Shown here one piece after another: positions 25,363 through 35,756 of a stretch of DNA of 64,000 nucleotides. The position numbers were made by a program, and so were the translations under genes. This DNA is from Candidatus Kinetoplastibacterium desouzaii TCC079E (lineage in GTDB: Bacteria > Pseudomonadota > Gammaproteobacteria > Burkholderiales > Burkholderiaceae_B), in the NCBI RefSeq assembly GCF_000340795.1, contig NC_020294.1, positions 310,001 to 374,000 of the forward strand. Reading direction: 5' to 3'. Position 1 is the stretch's first letter; every line of letters starts with the position of its first letter. The notes beneath the pieces are model-generated. The model was given only the letters and a program-made list of their open reading frames with translations. It had not been told where the DNA came from and searched no databases.

Positions 25363-28074
25363 ATGACATCTTTTAATCACAGAGCTGATAATTTAGAAGA
25401 AGTATATGAAGATGATGATAATCAGGAAAAACAAGAATGGTTAGATTCACTAAGAGCTGTTTTTCATACTAAGGGTTCAGAACAAGTTTCTTTTTTGTTG
25501 AAAAATTTGGTAGAAGATGCTAGGCGTTTAGGAGTAGAAGTTCCTTTTTCTTTAAATACTGATTATGTAAATACTATTCCATTGTCGTTACAATCTATTC
25601 ATCCAGGAAATTTAAAAATAGAGTCTAGAATTAATGCTTATGTACGTTGGAATGCAATGGCAATGGTTGTAAAGGCCAATATTCATAATCCTGAAGATGG
25701 TGGTGGTTTAGGAGGACATATATCAACATTTGCTTCTTTAGCTACTATGATAGGATGTGGTTATAATCATTTTTGGAAAGCTGATAATAATACTGGAGGT
25801 GATTTAATATATTTTCAAGGTCATGCTTCTCCAGGGATGTATAGTCGTGCTTATTTGGAAGGTTTTTTATCAGAGGAACAATTAGATAATTTTCGTCAAG
25901 AAGTTGATGGTAATGGACTTCCTTCTTATCCACATCCTCGTTTGATGCCATCATTTTGGCAGTTCCCAACGGTTTCTGTTGGTCTTGGTCCTATAATGGC
26001 TATTTATCAAGCAAGATTCTTAAAATATCTACATGCTAGGGGTATAGCTGATACTAGTAATAGAAAAGTATGGGTTTTTTGTGGTGATGGAGAAATGGAT
26101 GAACCTGAGTCTTTAGGTGCTATTTCTCTTGCTTCAAGAGAGGGGCTAGATAATTTAATTTTTGTTGTAAATTGTAATTTACAGCGTTTGGATGGTCCTG
26201 TTAGGGGTAATGGTAAGATTATTCAAGAACTAGAAAGAATATTCCGTGGATCAGGATGGAATGTTATTAAGTTGATTTGGGGTGGATATTGGGACTCTTT
26301 GTTGTCTAATGATAAAGATGGAATCCTAAAACGCATAATGGAAGAAACAGTTGATGGAGAATATCAGGCTTATAAAGCTAATGATGGTAAGTTTGTCAGA
26401 GAAAATTTCTTTGCAAAGCATCCTAAATTATTAGAAGCTGTTTCAAATATGAGTGATAGTGCTATTTGGCGTTTAAATAGAGGTGGTCATGATCCTAATA
26501 AGGTTTATGCTGCTTTTGAAGCTGCAAGTAAGCATTCAGGTCAACCCAGTGTTATTTTAGCAAAAACTATTAAAGGTTATGGTTTAGGATATTTTAGTCA
26601 ATCTAAAAATGCTACTCATCAGCATAAGAAATTAGATATTGATTCTATTAGGGAATTTAGGGATCGTTTTGGAATACCTATACCAGATGATCAATTAAAT
26701 GATATTCCTTATTTTAAACCTCCGGAAGATTCTCCAGAGATGAAGTATTTGCATGAACGTCGTAAATCTTTAGGGGGGTATTTACCAAGAAGACGTCAAA
26801 AATCTGATGAGAAATTTGAAATTCCATCATTAGAAATTTTTAGGCCAGTTTTAGAACCAACTTCAAGTGGAAGAGAAATTTCCACTACTCAAGCATTTGT
26901 TCGTATTTTGAATCAAATATTGCGTGATAAATATCTTGGGCCTAGAGTTGTTCCTATCTTAGCAGATGAATCTAGAACATTTGGTATGGAAGGGTTGTTT
27001 AGACAAATAGGTATTTATGCTCCAGGTGGACAGAAATATATACCAGTTGATAAAGATCAGGTGATGTATTATAGAGAAACTGTTGATGGTCAGTTGCTAC
27101 AAGAGGGAATTAATGAAGCAGGTGCTATTAGTTCTTGGATAGCAGCTGGAACTTCTTATTCTACTAATAATAAAATAATGATACCTTTTTATATTTATTA
27201 TTCCATGTTTGGGTTTCAACGTGTTTGTGATTTAGCATGGGCTGCTGCTGATATGAAAGCAAGAGGATTTTTATTGGGTGGAACATCAGGACGTACAACC
27301 TTAAATGGAGAAGGATTACAACATGAAGATGGACATAGTCATTTAATAGCGGCTACTATTCCAAGTTGTATTTCATATGATCCAGCTTTTGCTCATGAAT
27401 TAGCAGTTATTATTCATAATGGTTTAAAGAGAATGATTGAGAACCAGGAGGATGTTTATTATTACATTACAGTTATGAATGAGAATTATTCTCATCCTGG
27501 TTTAATTGAAGGTGATGAAGAAGGTATTATTAAAGGGATCTATAAATTAAAATCAACTTCTGCTGATTTGCCAAATAGAGTTCAATTATTAGGTTCTGGT
27601 ACTATTTTAAGAGAAGTAATTGCAGCTCAAGAAATGCTTGAATCTGATTGGAAAATAGCATCTGATGTTTGGAGTGTTACAAGTTTTAATGAATTACGTC
27701 GTGATGGACTGGAAGCAGAACGTTTTAATTTATTAAATCCAACTAGTCAACCTAAAGTTCCTTATGTGACACAGATGCTTTCTATGACAGAAGGACCAAT
27801 ATTATCTTCAACTGATTATATGAAATCTTATGCAGACCAAATAAGAGCATTTATTCCTAAGGGTAGAGATTATCGTGTGCTTGGTACAGATGGGTTTGGT
27901 AGATCTGATTTTAGATTTAAATTACGAGATTATTTTGAAATAGATCGTAGATTTATAGTATTAGGAGTTTTAAGAACTTTGGCTGATTTAGGTAAGGTTC
28001 CTCAAGATTTGCCTTTAATAGCAATTGATAAATATAAAATTATTTCAGATAAAACTAATCCTCATCATGTATAG
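25363..28074 (+). CDS. aceE: Pyruvate dehydrogenase E1 component
   Basis: 903-residue homodimeric AceE-type E1, the thiamine diphosphate enzyme that decarboxylates pyruvate. GGGLGGHISTFASLA, GHASPGMYSRAYLEGFLSE, and the ThDP motif GDGEMDEPESLGAISLASREGLDNLIFVVNCN-type region are intact, as is GTSGRTTLNGEGLQHEDGHSH. AGGAG about 15 bases upstream precedes the ATG. No pdhR-like regulator lies upstream. First gene of aceE-aceF-lpdA. Confidence 0.98.
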   Translation: MTSFNHRADNLEEVYEDDDNQEKQEWLDSLRAVFHTKGSEQVSFLLKNLVEDARRLGVEVPFSLNTDYVNTIPLSLQSIHPGNLKIESRINAYVRWNAMAMVVKANIHNPEDGGGLGGHISTFASLATMIGCGYNHFWKADNNTGGDLIYFQGHASPGMYSRAYLEGFLSEEQLDNFRQEVDGNGLPSYPHPRLMPSFWQFPTVSVGLGPIMAIYQARFLKYLHARGIADTSNRKVWVFCGDGEMDEPESLGAISLASREGLDNLIFVVNCNLQRLDGPVRGNGKIIQELERIFRGSGWNVIKLIWGGYWDSLLSNDKDGILKRIMEETVDGEYQAYKANDGKFVRENFFAKHPKLLEAVSNMSDSAIWRLNRGGHDPNKVYAAFEAASKHSGQPSVILAKTIKGYGLGYFSQSKNATHQHKKLDIDSIREFRDRFGIPIPDDQLNDIPYFKPPEDSPEMKYLHERRKSLGGYLPRRRQKSDEKFEIPSLEIFRPVLEPTSSGREISTTQAFVRILNQILRDKYLGPRVVPILADESRTFGMEGLFRQIGIYAPGGQKYIPVDKDQVMYYRETVDGQLLQEGINEAGAISSWIAAGTSYSTNNKIMIPFYIYYSMFGFQRVCDLAWAAADMKARGFLLGGTSGRTTLNGEGLQHEDGHSHLIAATIPSCISYDPAFAHELAVIIHNGLKRMIENQEDVYYYITVMNENYSHPGLIEGDEEGIIKGIYKLKSTSADLPNRVQLLGSGTILREVIAAQEMLESDWKIASDVWSVTSFNELRRDGLEAERFNLLNPTSQPKVPYVTQMLSMTEGPILSSTDYMKSYADQIRAFIPKGRDYRVLGTDGFGRSDFRFKLRDYFEIDRRFIVLGVLRTLADLGKVPQDLPLIAIDKYKIISDKTNPHHV

Positions 28075-28085
28075 GATGATAAAAT

Positions 28086-29435
28086 ATGAGTGAAGTTATA
28101 GAATTTAATATGCCATCAGTTGGTGATTCAAAGGAATTTCAGGTTATAGAAGTTATGGTTTCTATAGGTGATGATGTTTCTTTAGAACAGGGTATTATTA
28201 CAGTGGAATCAGATAAATCATCCATGGAGGTTCCATCTCCTTGTGATGGTATAATTAAATCCATTAATGTCAAGGTTGGTGATAAGATATCAGAAAATTA
28301 TTTTTTAGTATCCATAGAAAAGAAAGATAATAAGGAGATGGAGAAGAAAGATAATAATAAGAAGATTGATAATGATTTTAAGAAACAGAATGAGGTAAGA
28401 ACAAATCAAATTATTAATAATGATGTTTTATTAGTAGGAAATGAGAAAACATCAACTAATTTGTTAAAAGATAATGAGATTAGTGTTTCAGAGGTTCTTG
28501 GAAAGGAAATAGGTATTTCTTCTAATAATCATTTTTCCTATGCTTCTCCATCTGTTAGAAAATTTGCTAGAGAATTGGGTGTTAATATTTCTTTGGTAAA
28601 TGGTACCGGTAAAAAAGGAAGAATTACTTTCGATGATATTAATTCATTTGTAAAAAATAATTTAAATAATCCTTCTGTAACTAGTGGTGCTGAGTTATTT
28701 AATTTGCCTCCTTTACCAAAGATTGATTTTTCTAAATATGGAGAAATAGAACGAAAAGCATTAGGCAGAATAAAAAAAATATCAGGTTCAAATCTACACC
28801 GTAATTGGATGATGATACCTCATGTAACAAACAATGATGAGATTGATATAACTGATTTAGAAGATTTTAGAAATAGAATTAATCAAAACAATTCTTTGAT
28901 GGAAGGAAAAGCTAAAATAACTATTTTATCATTTTTAGTAAAAGCTATAGGTTGTTGTTTACAGAAGTTTCCTGATTTTTGTTCTTCATTAGAAAATGAT
29001 AATTTAATTATTAAACATTATTATAATATAGGTATTGCTGTAGATACTAATTATGGTTTAATGGTTCCTGTTTTACAGAATATTGATAAAAAAGGTGTTT
29101 TAGAGATTGCTTGTGAGATAAAACATTTATCACAAAAGGCCCGTGAAGGAAAACTGTTATCTAATGAAATGAAAGGTGGATGTTTTTCTATTTCTTCTCT
29201 AGGAGGAATAGGTGGGGTATCTTTTACTCCCATAATAAATGCTCCTGAGGTAGCAATATTAGGTGTTTCTAAATCTTCTTTAAAACCAGTTTGGGACGGA
29301 AAACAATTCATACCAAGATTAATAATGCCTATATCACTTTCTTATGATCATAGGGTTATCGATGGTGCTATGGCAGCAAATTTTAATAAGTATTTGAGTA
29401 GTATTATGAATGATTTTCGCCTTATTTCTTTATAG
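28086..29435 (+). CDS. aceF: Pyruvate dehydrogenase E2 (dihydrolipoamide acetyltransferase)
   Basis: 449 residues with one lipoyl domain (1-78; lipoyl Lys44 in ESDKSSMEV). Next is a long Lys/Asn/Asp-rich linker (about 78-150), then a peripheral subunit-binding domain ([15 protein letters not shown].. GRITFDDIN, about 153-195), then the catalytic acetyltransferase domain with the C-terminal [15 protein letters not shown] active-site His/Asp. Relatives commonly have Ala/Pro-rich linkers and up to two or three lipoyl domains, so this is a compact form. Eleven bases after aceE. Confidence 0.97.
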   Translation: MSEVIEFNMPSVGDSKEFQVIEVMVSIGDDVSLEQGIITVESDKSSMEVPSPCDGIIKSINVKVGDKISENYFLVSIEKKDNKEMEKKDNNKKIDNDFKKQNEVRTNQIINNDVLLVGNEKTSTNLLKDNEISVSEVLGKEIGISSNNHFSYASPSVRKFARELGVNISLVNGTGKKGRITFDDINSFVKNNLNNPSVTSGAELFNLPPLPKIDFSKYGEIERKALGRIKKISGSNLHRNWMMIPHVTNNDEIDITDLEDFRNRINQNNSLMEGKAKITILSFLVKAIGCCLQKFPDFCSSLENDNLIIKHYYNIGIAVDTNYGLMVPVLQNIDKKGVLEIACEIKHLSQKAREGKLLSNEMKGGCFSISSLGGIGGVSFTPIINAPEVAILGVSKSSLKPVWDGKQFIPRLIMPISLSYDHRVIDGAMAANFNKYLSSIMNDFRLISL

Positions 29436-29444
29436 TTGATTGAT

Positions 29445-31148
29445 ATGAATAATATATATAGTGTAGTTGTTCCAAATATTGGTGATGTGAAGAAAGCTAA
29501 GGTTATTGATATTCTAGTCTCTATAGGTGATTTTGTAGAAAAAGATCAAGGTTTAATTACTTTAGAATCTGATAAATCAGTTATTGAAATACCTTCAGAT
29601 GTATCTGGTAAAATATTGAATATTAATATTAATATTGGTGATGAAATATCTTCAGGTGTGGCTATATTGGAAATGGATATTAAAGATCAAATGGTTTCTA
29701 ATGATGCAGATAAAATGGTTCCTAATGATGCTAAAATAGAGTGTCAAGTAGTAGTTATAGGTTCTGGTCCTGGTGGATATTCTGCAGCTTTTCGAGCTGC
29801 AGATTTGGGCTTAGATACTGTATTAATAGAAAAACATTCCTCTTTAGGTGGTGTTTGTCTAAATGTTGGCTGTATTCCAACTAAATCATTACTTTATCAT
29901 ACATCTATAATAGATCGTGTAAAGAAATCATCATGTTTTGGAATAAGTTATAAAGAGGATCCTGAAATAAATTTAGATGTTTTGCGTAAAGCTAATAAAT
30001 CTATAGTTTCTAAATTGACTAATGGTTTAAGTAGCATGGCAAAATTACGCAAGGTTAAAGTTATTAAAGGAGTAGCTAATTTTATAGATAAAAACAATAT
30101 TTCTGTTAAGTCTGATAATAGCGATTTAGAACAAATAATTCATTTTGAGAATGCTATTGTAGCGACAGGTAGTCATTCTGTAAAATTGCCATTTCTTCCA
30201 GATGATAAGAGAATAGTTGACTCTACTGGAGCATTGGAATTACCAACAATACCTAAAAAAATGTTAATAATAGGTGGTGGTATCATAAGTTTAGAAATGG
30301 GTACTATATATTCATCTTTAGGGGCTAATATAGATATAGTTGAATTGTCTGATGGTCTTGTATCTGGAGCTGATCGTGACTTGATTCAAATGTGGCATAA
30401 AAATAACGAACAGCGTTTTAATAATATCATGCTGGAAACTAGAGTTGTTAGTGCTGAATCTAGAAATGATGGGATTTATGTTAATTTTGAAGGTAAAAAC
30501 TCTCCCAATATACCTCAAAATTATGATTTGATTTTGCAAGCTGTTGGTCGTAAACCTAATATAAAAAACTTAGGATTAGAGAAAATTGGTGTTCTTATTA
30601 GTGATGATGGTTTTATCGCAGTTGATAAGCAAATGAGAACTAATGTTGCTAATATTTTTGCTATTGGTGATGTAAATGGAAATCCAATGTTGGCACATAA
30701 GGCTGTTCATGAAGCTCATGTAGCATCTGAAGTTATATCGGGCAAAAAAACTTTCTTTGATGCTTTAGTTATTCCTTCTGTAGCATATACTAATCCAGAA
30801 ATAGCTTGGGTTGGAATAACTGAGGATGAAGCTAGGGATAAAAACATTAAGATAAAAAAAGGTATATTTCCTTGGTTAGCATCTGGTAAGGCTATAGCAA
30901 CAGATAGTGAAAATGGTTTTACCAAACTTTTATTTGATCTAGATTCTAAAAGAATTATTGGTGGTGGTATTGTTGGATCACATGCTGGTGATTTAATTAG
31001 TGAGATTGCTCTTGCTATAGAGATGGGTGCAGATATGGTTGATATATCAAAAACTATTCATCCTCATCCTACATTGTCTGAGTCAATAGGAATGTCATCG
31101 GAAGCTGCTATTGGAATATGTACAGACTTACCGCCTAATTTATTATAG
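29445..31148 (+). CDS. lpdA: Dihydrolipoamide dehydrogenase (E3) with N-terminal lipoyl domain
   Basis: 567 residues from the ATG at 29445 (a TTG three codons earlier directly abuts the aceF stop). Residues 1-80 are a lipoyl domain (Lys44 in ESDKSVIEI). A short repeated linker (MVSNDADK/MVPNDAKI) leads to the flavoprotein: FAD loop VVIGSGPGGYSAAFRA, redox Cys138/Cys143 in GGVCLNVGCIPTK, NAD loop LIIGGGIISLEMGTIYSSLG, AIGDVNG and the active-site HPHPTLSE. The lipoyl-E3 fusion is typical of beta-proteobacterial and neisserial pyruvate dehydrogenases. Confidence 0.97.
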   Translation: MNNIYSVVVPNIGDVKKAKVIDILVSIGDFVEKDQGLITLESDKSVIEIPSDVSGKILNININIGDEISSGVAILEMDIKDQMVSNDADKMVPNDAKIECQVVVIGSGPGGYSAAFRAADLGLDTVLIEKHSSLGGVCLNVGCIPTKSLLYHTSIIDRVKKSSCFGISYKEDPEINLDVLRKANKSIVSKLTNGLSSMAKLRKVKVIKGVANFIDKNNISVKSDNSDLEQIIHFENAIVATGSHSVKLPFLPDDKRIVDSTGALELPTIPKKMLIIGGGIISLEMGTIYSSLGANIDIVELSDGLVSGADRDLIQMWHKNNEQRFNNIMLETRVVSAESRNDGIYVNFEGKNSPNIPQNYDLILQAVGRKPNIKNLGLEKIGVLISDDGFIAVDKQMRTNVANIFAIGDVNGNPMLAHKAVHEAHVASEVISGKKTFFDALVIPSVAYTNPEIAWVGITEDEARDKNIKIKKGIFPWLASGKAIATDSENGFTKLLFDLDSKRIIGGGIVGSHAGDLISEIALAIEMGADMVDISKTIHPHPTLSESIGMSSEAAIGICTDLPPNLL

Positions 31149-31196
31149 ATTAGTAAGTATTTTTTGAGAAATTGATTTATATTTTGGAATCTTGGA

Positions 31197-32372
31197 ATGA
31201 GTTTTAATGAGATAATTAAAATATTTGATTTTTATATCCTTAAATTAAGCTGGATTCAAACTATTTCTAGTGTCGCTATCTTAATATTATTTTCTTTCTT
31301 AGTCCAATGGTTAATTACTCGTCTGTTTGTATTAATAACAGATAGAGTGATTATCTTAAGTAGTTATGGAGAATGGCATTCTGAATTATCAAGACGTAAT
31401 ATATATAGAAATATACTTCATGCAGTACCTTTTTTTGTAATATCAGAAGGTATTAAATTAGTTCCTAATATTGGTAATTTTGCTGAATATATATCTAGGA
31501 TTACTAGTGCTATTATATGGATTCATGTGTTTTCTGCTTTAGTTGGATCTTTAAGTGTAGTGCAACATATGTATTCTGCTAATGCAAGATCTATTAAAGT
31601 ATACATACAAGTATGTAAATTAGTATTGGTTGCAATAGGTATTATTTTGGTGTTGTCAGTATTAATAGACCGTTCTCCTTTATGGATGATTTCTGGTTTA
31701 GGTGCTTTATCTGCTGTTTTATTATTAGTTTTTAAAGATACTCTTTTATCACTAGTCGCAAGTACTCAATTAACAACAAATGATATGTTGCGCATAGGAG
31801 ATTGGATTGAGATGCCTCAATCTAATGCCGATGGTTATGTTAGAGATATTGCTTTACATACAGTTAAAATTCAGAATTGGGATAATACTGTTGTTACAGT
31901 GCCAACTTATAAGTTATTTTCAGAGAGTTATCGTAATTATAGACAGATGTTTGAGTCTGGTGGGAGACGTATCAAACGTACTATTCTTTTGGATGTTACT
32001 AGTTTAAGAACTTTGAATGAATTTGAAATTAATGATTTAAGCAAAATAGATTTTTTGAATATTATTCCAAATTTTTCTAAAGTTCTTGTTAATCATACTA
32101 TGAATATTTCTATTTTTCGTTTTTATGCTATTTCCTTTTTAAGGAATCATAAAGAATTGCGACAAGATATGCCTATGCTGGTTAGAATGATGGAGCAAAA
32201 GTCAGATGGTATTCCTATGGAAATATATTGTTTCACTGCTTTAACTGCTTGGGTTGAGCATGAGAGAATACAATCTGAGATTTTTGATCATTTTATTTCC
32301 GTTCTATCTAGTTTTAAGCTACGTTTGTATCAAAGACCATCAGGTCCTGGTTTTGTGGAAATACTGAATTAG
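31197..32372 (+). CDS. ybdG: MscS-family mechanosensitive channel (YbdG type)
   Basis: 391 residues. About five hydrophobic helices fall in the first 190 residues. The pore-lining TM3-like segment is GLGALSAVLLLVFKDTLLSLVASTQLTTND, followed by the MscS beta domain RIGDWIEMPQSNADGYVRDIALHTVKIQNWDNTVVTVPTYKL. The GYVRDI..HTVKIQNWDNT arrangement and long C-terminal domain resemble E. coli YbdG, a low-conductance osmotic channel. Retention suggests a need for osmotic relief inside the host cell (inference). Confidence 0.88.
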   Translation: MSFNEIIKIFDFYILKLSWIQTISSVAILILFSFLVQWLITRLFVLITDRVIILSSYGEWHSELSRRNIYRNILHAVPFFVISEGIKLVPNIGNFAEYISRITSAIIWIHVFSALVGSLSVVQHMYSANARSIKVYIQVCKLVLVAIGIILVLSVLIDRSPLWMISGLGALSAVLLLVFKDTLLSLVASTQLTTNDMLRIGDWIEMPQSNADGYVRDIALHTVKIQNWDNTVVTVPTYKLFSESYRNYRQMFESGGRRIKRTILLDVTSLRTLNEFEINDLSKIDFLNIIPNFSKVLVNHTMNISIFRFYAISFLRNHKELRQDMPMLVRMMEQKSDGIPMEIYCFTALTAWVEHERIQSEIFDHFISVLSSFKLRLYQRPSGPGFVEILN

Positions 32373-32415
32373 TATTATAAATAAATTATCAGTTTATAAT
32401 ATTGGGTTTTATATA

Positions 32416-34041
32416 ATGAATAATGTTAGAATTGCTATAGCGCAAATAAATTCTGTTGTTGGTGATATTGAAGGTAATTTTAATAAAATATTGGATTATA
32501 TTAAAATATCCAATGATAATAAAGTTGATTTGTTAGTAACTCCAGAACTTGTTACGACTGGATATCCTCCATGTGATTTATTATTGAGGTCATCTTTTAT
32601 AGATGAGCATAGTAAATATCTTAATTATTTAAATAATATTTTATTAGACTTTGATAATTTGTTCGTTTTGATAGGTCATATTCATTATGAGTCAGGATTG
32701 TTATACAATGCTGCTTCATTATTGCATAATGGTAATATTCTTGGTACTTATTGTAAGTATCAATTACCAAATTACTCTGTTTTTGATGAAAAAAGATATT
32801 TCACAAGTCAAAAAAAACCTTTTGTTTTTAGTATTAAAAATAAAGTTTTTGGTGTCATGATTTGTGAGGATTTATGGCAAGAAAGTTCTTTAGAATTATA
32901 TAAAGAGTTAGAAATTGAAACTCTTATTACATTAAATGCTTCTCCTTTTTATATTGGAAAGGATCATGAAAGGTACTTAGTTAGTTCTAGAATGGCATCA
33001 TATTTAGATTGTATGGTTGTTTATGCTAACGCTGTAGGAGGTCAGGACGAATTGATATTTGATGGAGGCTCATTTATTATTGACTCCATTGGCAACTATA
33101 ATAAAAGATTTTCTTTTTGGAAAGAAGATTTTAGCTATTTCGATATACCAAACTTCAAAAATTCAAGTGTTAATATAATTAATGATAATTCTGATATAGA
33201 ATCTATTGAATCACAGGTATGGAATGCACTAGTTCTTTCTTTGAGAAATTATGTTACAAAAAATTCTTTTCCAGGAGTTTTAATAGGATTGTCTGGCGGA
33301 ATTGATTCAGCTTTAGCTCTTGTGATTGCTGTAGATGCTTTGGGTTCTAGTAATGTGCAAGCAGTTATGATGCCAACTTGTTATACATCTGATATTTCTA
33401 TTCAAGATGCTTCATTATTGGCAGATGTATTGAATGTAGAATATACTTCTATAAATATTAATGAATTGCTTTATTTATATAATAATATAATTAGTTCTAA
33501 AATGGAATATTCTGATTTAGCTAAAGAAAATATACAAGCTAGGATACGTGCTAATTTGTTAATGGCTATTTCTAATACTAATGGGAAACTAGTTATAACT
33601 ACAGGTAACAAATCAGAATTGGCAACAGGTTATTGTACATTATATGGTGATATGGTAGGTGGATTTGCTTTGTTGAAAGATGTATATAAAACTATGGTTT
33701 ACAAATTAGCTAAATGGCGTAATAATCAGAATCATATAATTCCAGAAAGAGTTATTCTTAGAGCACCAACAGCTGAACTGAGATTTGATCAAAATGATCA
33801 GGATGTTTTACCACCTTATGATGTTTTAGACGAAATTTTATATTTATATATAGAGCAAAATTTAACATTTCAACAAATTGTTTCTTATGGACATGATATA
33901 GAAGTAGTTAGAAGAGTATTAAAATTATTACGTTTAAGTGAGTATAAGAGGGGGCAGTCATCAATAGGTCCTAAGATTACAAGTTGTTCATTTGGAAGTG
34001 AGTGGAGATACCCAATAACTAATAAATTTTTAGATAATTAA
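32416..34041 (+). CDS. nadE: Glutamine-dependent NAD+ synthetase
   Basis: 541 residues. The N-terminal nitrilase-type glutaminase domain has the Glu-Lys-Cys triad at Glu44 (VTPELVTTGYP), Lys114 (YCKYQLPNYSVFDE) and Cys150 (VMICEDLWQ). The C-terminal synthetase domain begins near 290 with the PP-loop LIGLSGGIDSALAL and keeps TTGNKSELATGY and APTAELRFDQ.DQDVLPPYDVLDEIL. It makes NAD from deamido-NAD using glutamine. Its last four bases overlap convergent recJ. Confidence 0.97.
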   Translation: MNNVRIAIAQINSVVGDIEGNFNKILDYIKISNDNKVDLLVTPELVTTGYPPCDLLLRSSFIDEHSKYLNYLNNILLDFDNLFVLIGHIHYESGLLYNAASLLHNGNILGTYCKYQLPNYSVFDEKRYFTSQKKPFVFSIKNKVFGVMICEDLWQESSLELYKELEIETLITLNASPFYIGKDHERYLVSSRMASYLDCMVVYANAVGGQDELIFDGGSFIIDSIGNYNKRFSFWKEDFSYFDIPNFKNSSVNIINDNSDIESIESQVWNALVLSLRNYVTKNSFPGVLIGLSGGIDSALALVIAVDALGSSNVQAVMMPTCYTSDISIQDASLLADVLNVEYTSININELLYLYNNIISSKMEYSDLAKENIQARIRANLLMAISNTNGKLVITTGNKSELATGYCTLYGDMVGGFALLKDVYKTMVYKLAKWRNNQNHIIPERVILRAPTAELRFDQNDQDVLPPYDVLDEILYLYIEQNLTFQQIVSYGHDIEVVRRVLKLLRLSEYKRGQSSIGPKITSCSFGSEWRYPITNKFLDN

Positions 34042-35756
34042 TTATTTTTATTTGGGATAATAAGCTGTATAACTAATTGTAGATTGCTAGCTCCATTCCA
34101 TACATTAATGTCAAGTTTATAAACTGCTTTTATATGTTTATAATTTACTTCTTTATGATCAAAGCATATTGCATCAAAAATTTTGTTGTTTCTTTTTATG
34201 GATAATTTTAGATGTTTATCATTTATTAGTTTCTGAGATATAACCTCAAAATTATCTATAAAAACAGGTTCTTCAAATCCAGATCCCCATACTTGTTTTT
34301 TTAATAAATTAGCTGTTTCTACGTTAGCAAATTCTATTTCAAGTGATCCATCATTTTCTATAATTGCTTCAGGTTGATTGTTTTTTGTTAGATTTTTTAC
34401 TATTTCTTCAAAAGCAAAAGTAAATTTCTGAAAATTATTTTTGTTAATTGTTAGACCAACAGCCATTGCGTGACCACCAAATTGTTTAATAACCCCAGGA
34501 TAATTTTTTGATATTAAATCAAGAATATCTTTTATGTTAATGCCGTTAACGCTTCTTCCAGAGCCTTTGAGTTCTAAATCGTTTGAAGGAGCAAATGCTA
34601 TTGATGGTTTCCAGTATTTTTCTTTTAATTTAGAAGATACTAATCCAACTATCCCATGATTCCAATTATCATTAGCAAGACAAATACTGTATTTAAGATC
34701 TGACCTATAAGTATTTATTTCTTTAATAGCTTGAAGGTTAGTTTTTTCTTGAATGTTTTTACGTTCATTGTTTATTTCATTTAGTTTGTTGGCTATTTTC
34801 ATAGCTTCATTATAATCATTTGTGATTAAACAATGTATTCCTAGACTCATATCAGATAATCTACCAGCAGCATTAATTTTTGGTGCTATTGAAAACCCTA
34901 GATCTGAGGTGGTTGCATTTTCTATATTTTTATTAGATATTCTAAATAGAGCTTTAATACCTGGATGTGTATTATTTAATCTTATTCGTTTTAAACCTTG
35001 TGTAACTAGTAATCTATTGTTTTTATCTAATTTAACTAGATCAGCTATAGTTCCTAAGGCAACCAAATCTACTAATTCATTTAATTTAGGAGCAGTATCC
35101 TTATTATAAGTACCATTATTGCGCATTTCTGATCTTAAATGAATCATTAAATAAAAAATTACTCCTACTCCTGATAAATTTTTAGAAGGGAAATTACATC
35201 CTTGGTTATTAGGATTTATTATTGCTAAAGCATTAGGTAGTATTTTACCTGGTAAGTGATGATCTGTTATTATGACGTCAATTCCAATTTTTTTTGCGTA
35301 CTCAACTCCTTCTACACTTGCTATTCCATTATCAACTGTAATTATAATATCTGGTTTGGTATTTGATTTTTCACATGCTTGTTTTATAATCTCAGGTGTC
35401 AATCCATAATTATTATTAAACCTGTTCGGAACAATAAAATCGACATTCCCCCCCATAGATCTCAGACCTCTTATTCCTACAGCACAAGCTGTAGCACCAT
35501 CACAATCATAATCAGCTACTATTAAAATTCTTTTATTATTAATAATTGAGTTGGCCAGAAATTTACTTGCTTTTTCTATTTGATTAAGCTTTATAGGATT
35601 TAATAGACTTATCCATTCATAATGAATATCAATTAGTTGTTCTATCCCTCTAGATGATAATAATCTAGATAATAAAGGATGTATGCCATTTTCTATTAAT
35701 TTTTGACTATGTTGTTGTTCTATATTTCTAGTTTTTAATTTAAATAAGCAGTCCAT
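34038..35756 (-). CDS. recJ: Single-stranded-DNA exonuclease RecJ
   Basis: 572-residue DHH/DHHA1 5'-3' exonuclease. Metal motifs are ADYDCDGATA (81-90), VDNGIAS (141-147), ITDHHLPG (163-170) and the DHHA1 motif GSGRSVNGINI with KQFGGHAMAVGLTI. A C-terminal OB-fold follows. The start overlaps the end of the upstream gene on the same strand by 22 bases, a tight translationally coupled pair. RecJ acts in base-excision, mismatch and recombination repair. Confidence 0.96.
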   Translation of the reverse strand: MDCLFKLKTRNIEQQHSQKLIENGIHPLLSRLLSSRGIEQLIDIHYEWISLLNPIKLNQIEKASKFLANSIINNKRILIVADYDCDGATACAVGIRGLRSMGGNVDFIVPNRFNNNYGLTPEIIKQACEKSNTKPDIIITVDNGIASVEGVEYAKKIGIDVIITDHHLPGKILPNALAIINPNNQGCNFPSKNLSGVGVIFYLMIHLRSEMRNNGTYNKDTAPKLNELVDLVALGTIADLVKLDKNNRLLVTQGLKRIRLNNTHPGIKALFRISNKNIENATTSDLGFSIAPKINAAGRLSDMSLGIHCLITNDYNEAMKIANKLNEINNERKNIQEKTNLQAIKEINTYRSDLKYSICLANDNWNHGIVGLVSSKLKEKYWKPSIAFAPSNDLELKGSGRSVNGINIKDILDLISKNYPGVIKQFGGHAMAVGLTINKNNFQKFTFAFEEIVKNLTKNNQPEAIIENDGSLEIEFANVETANLLKKQVWGSGFEEPVFIDNFEVISQKLINDKHLKLSIKRNNKIFDAICFDHKEVNYKHIKAVYKLDINVWNGASNLQLVIQLIIPNKNN

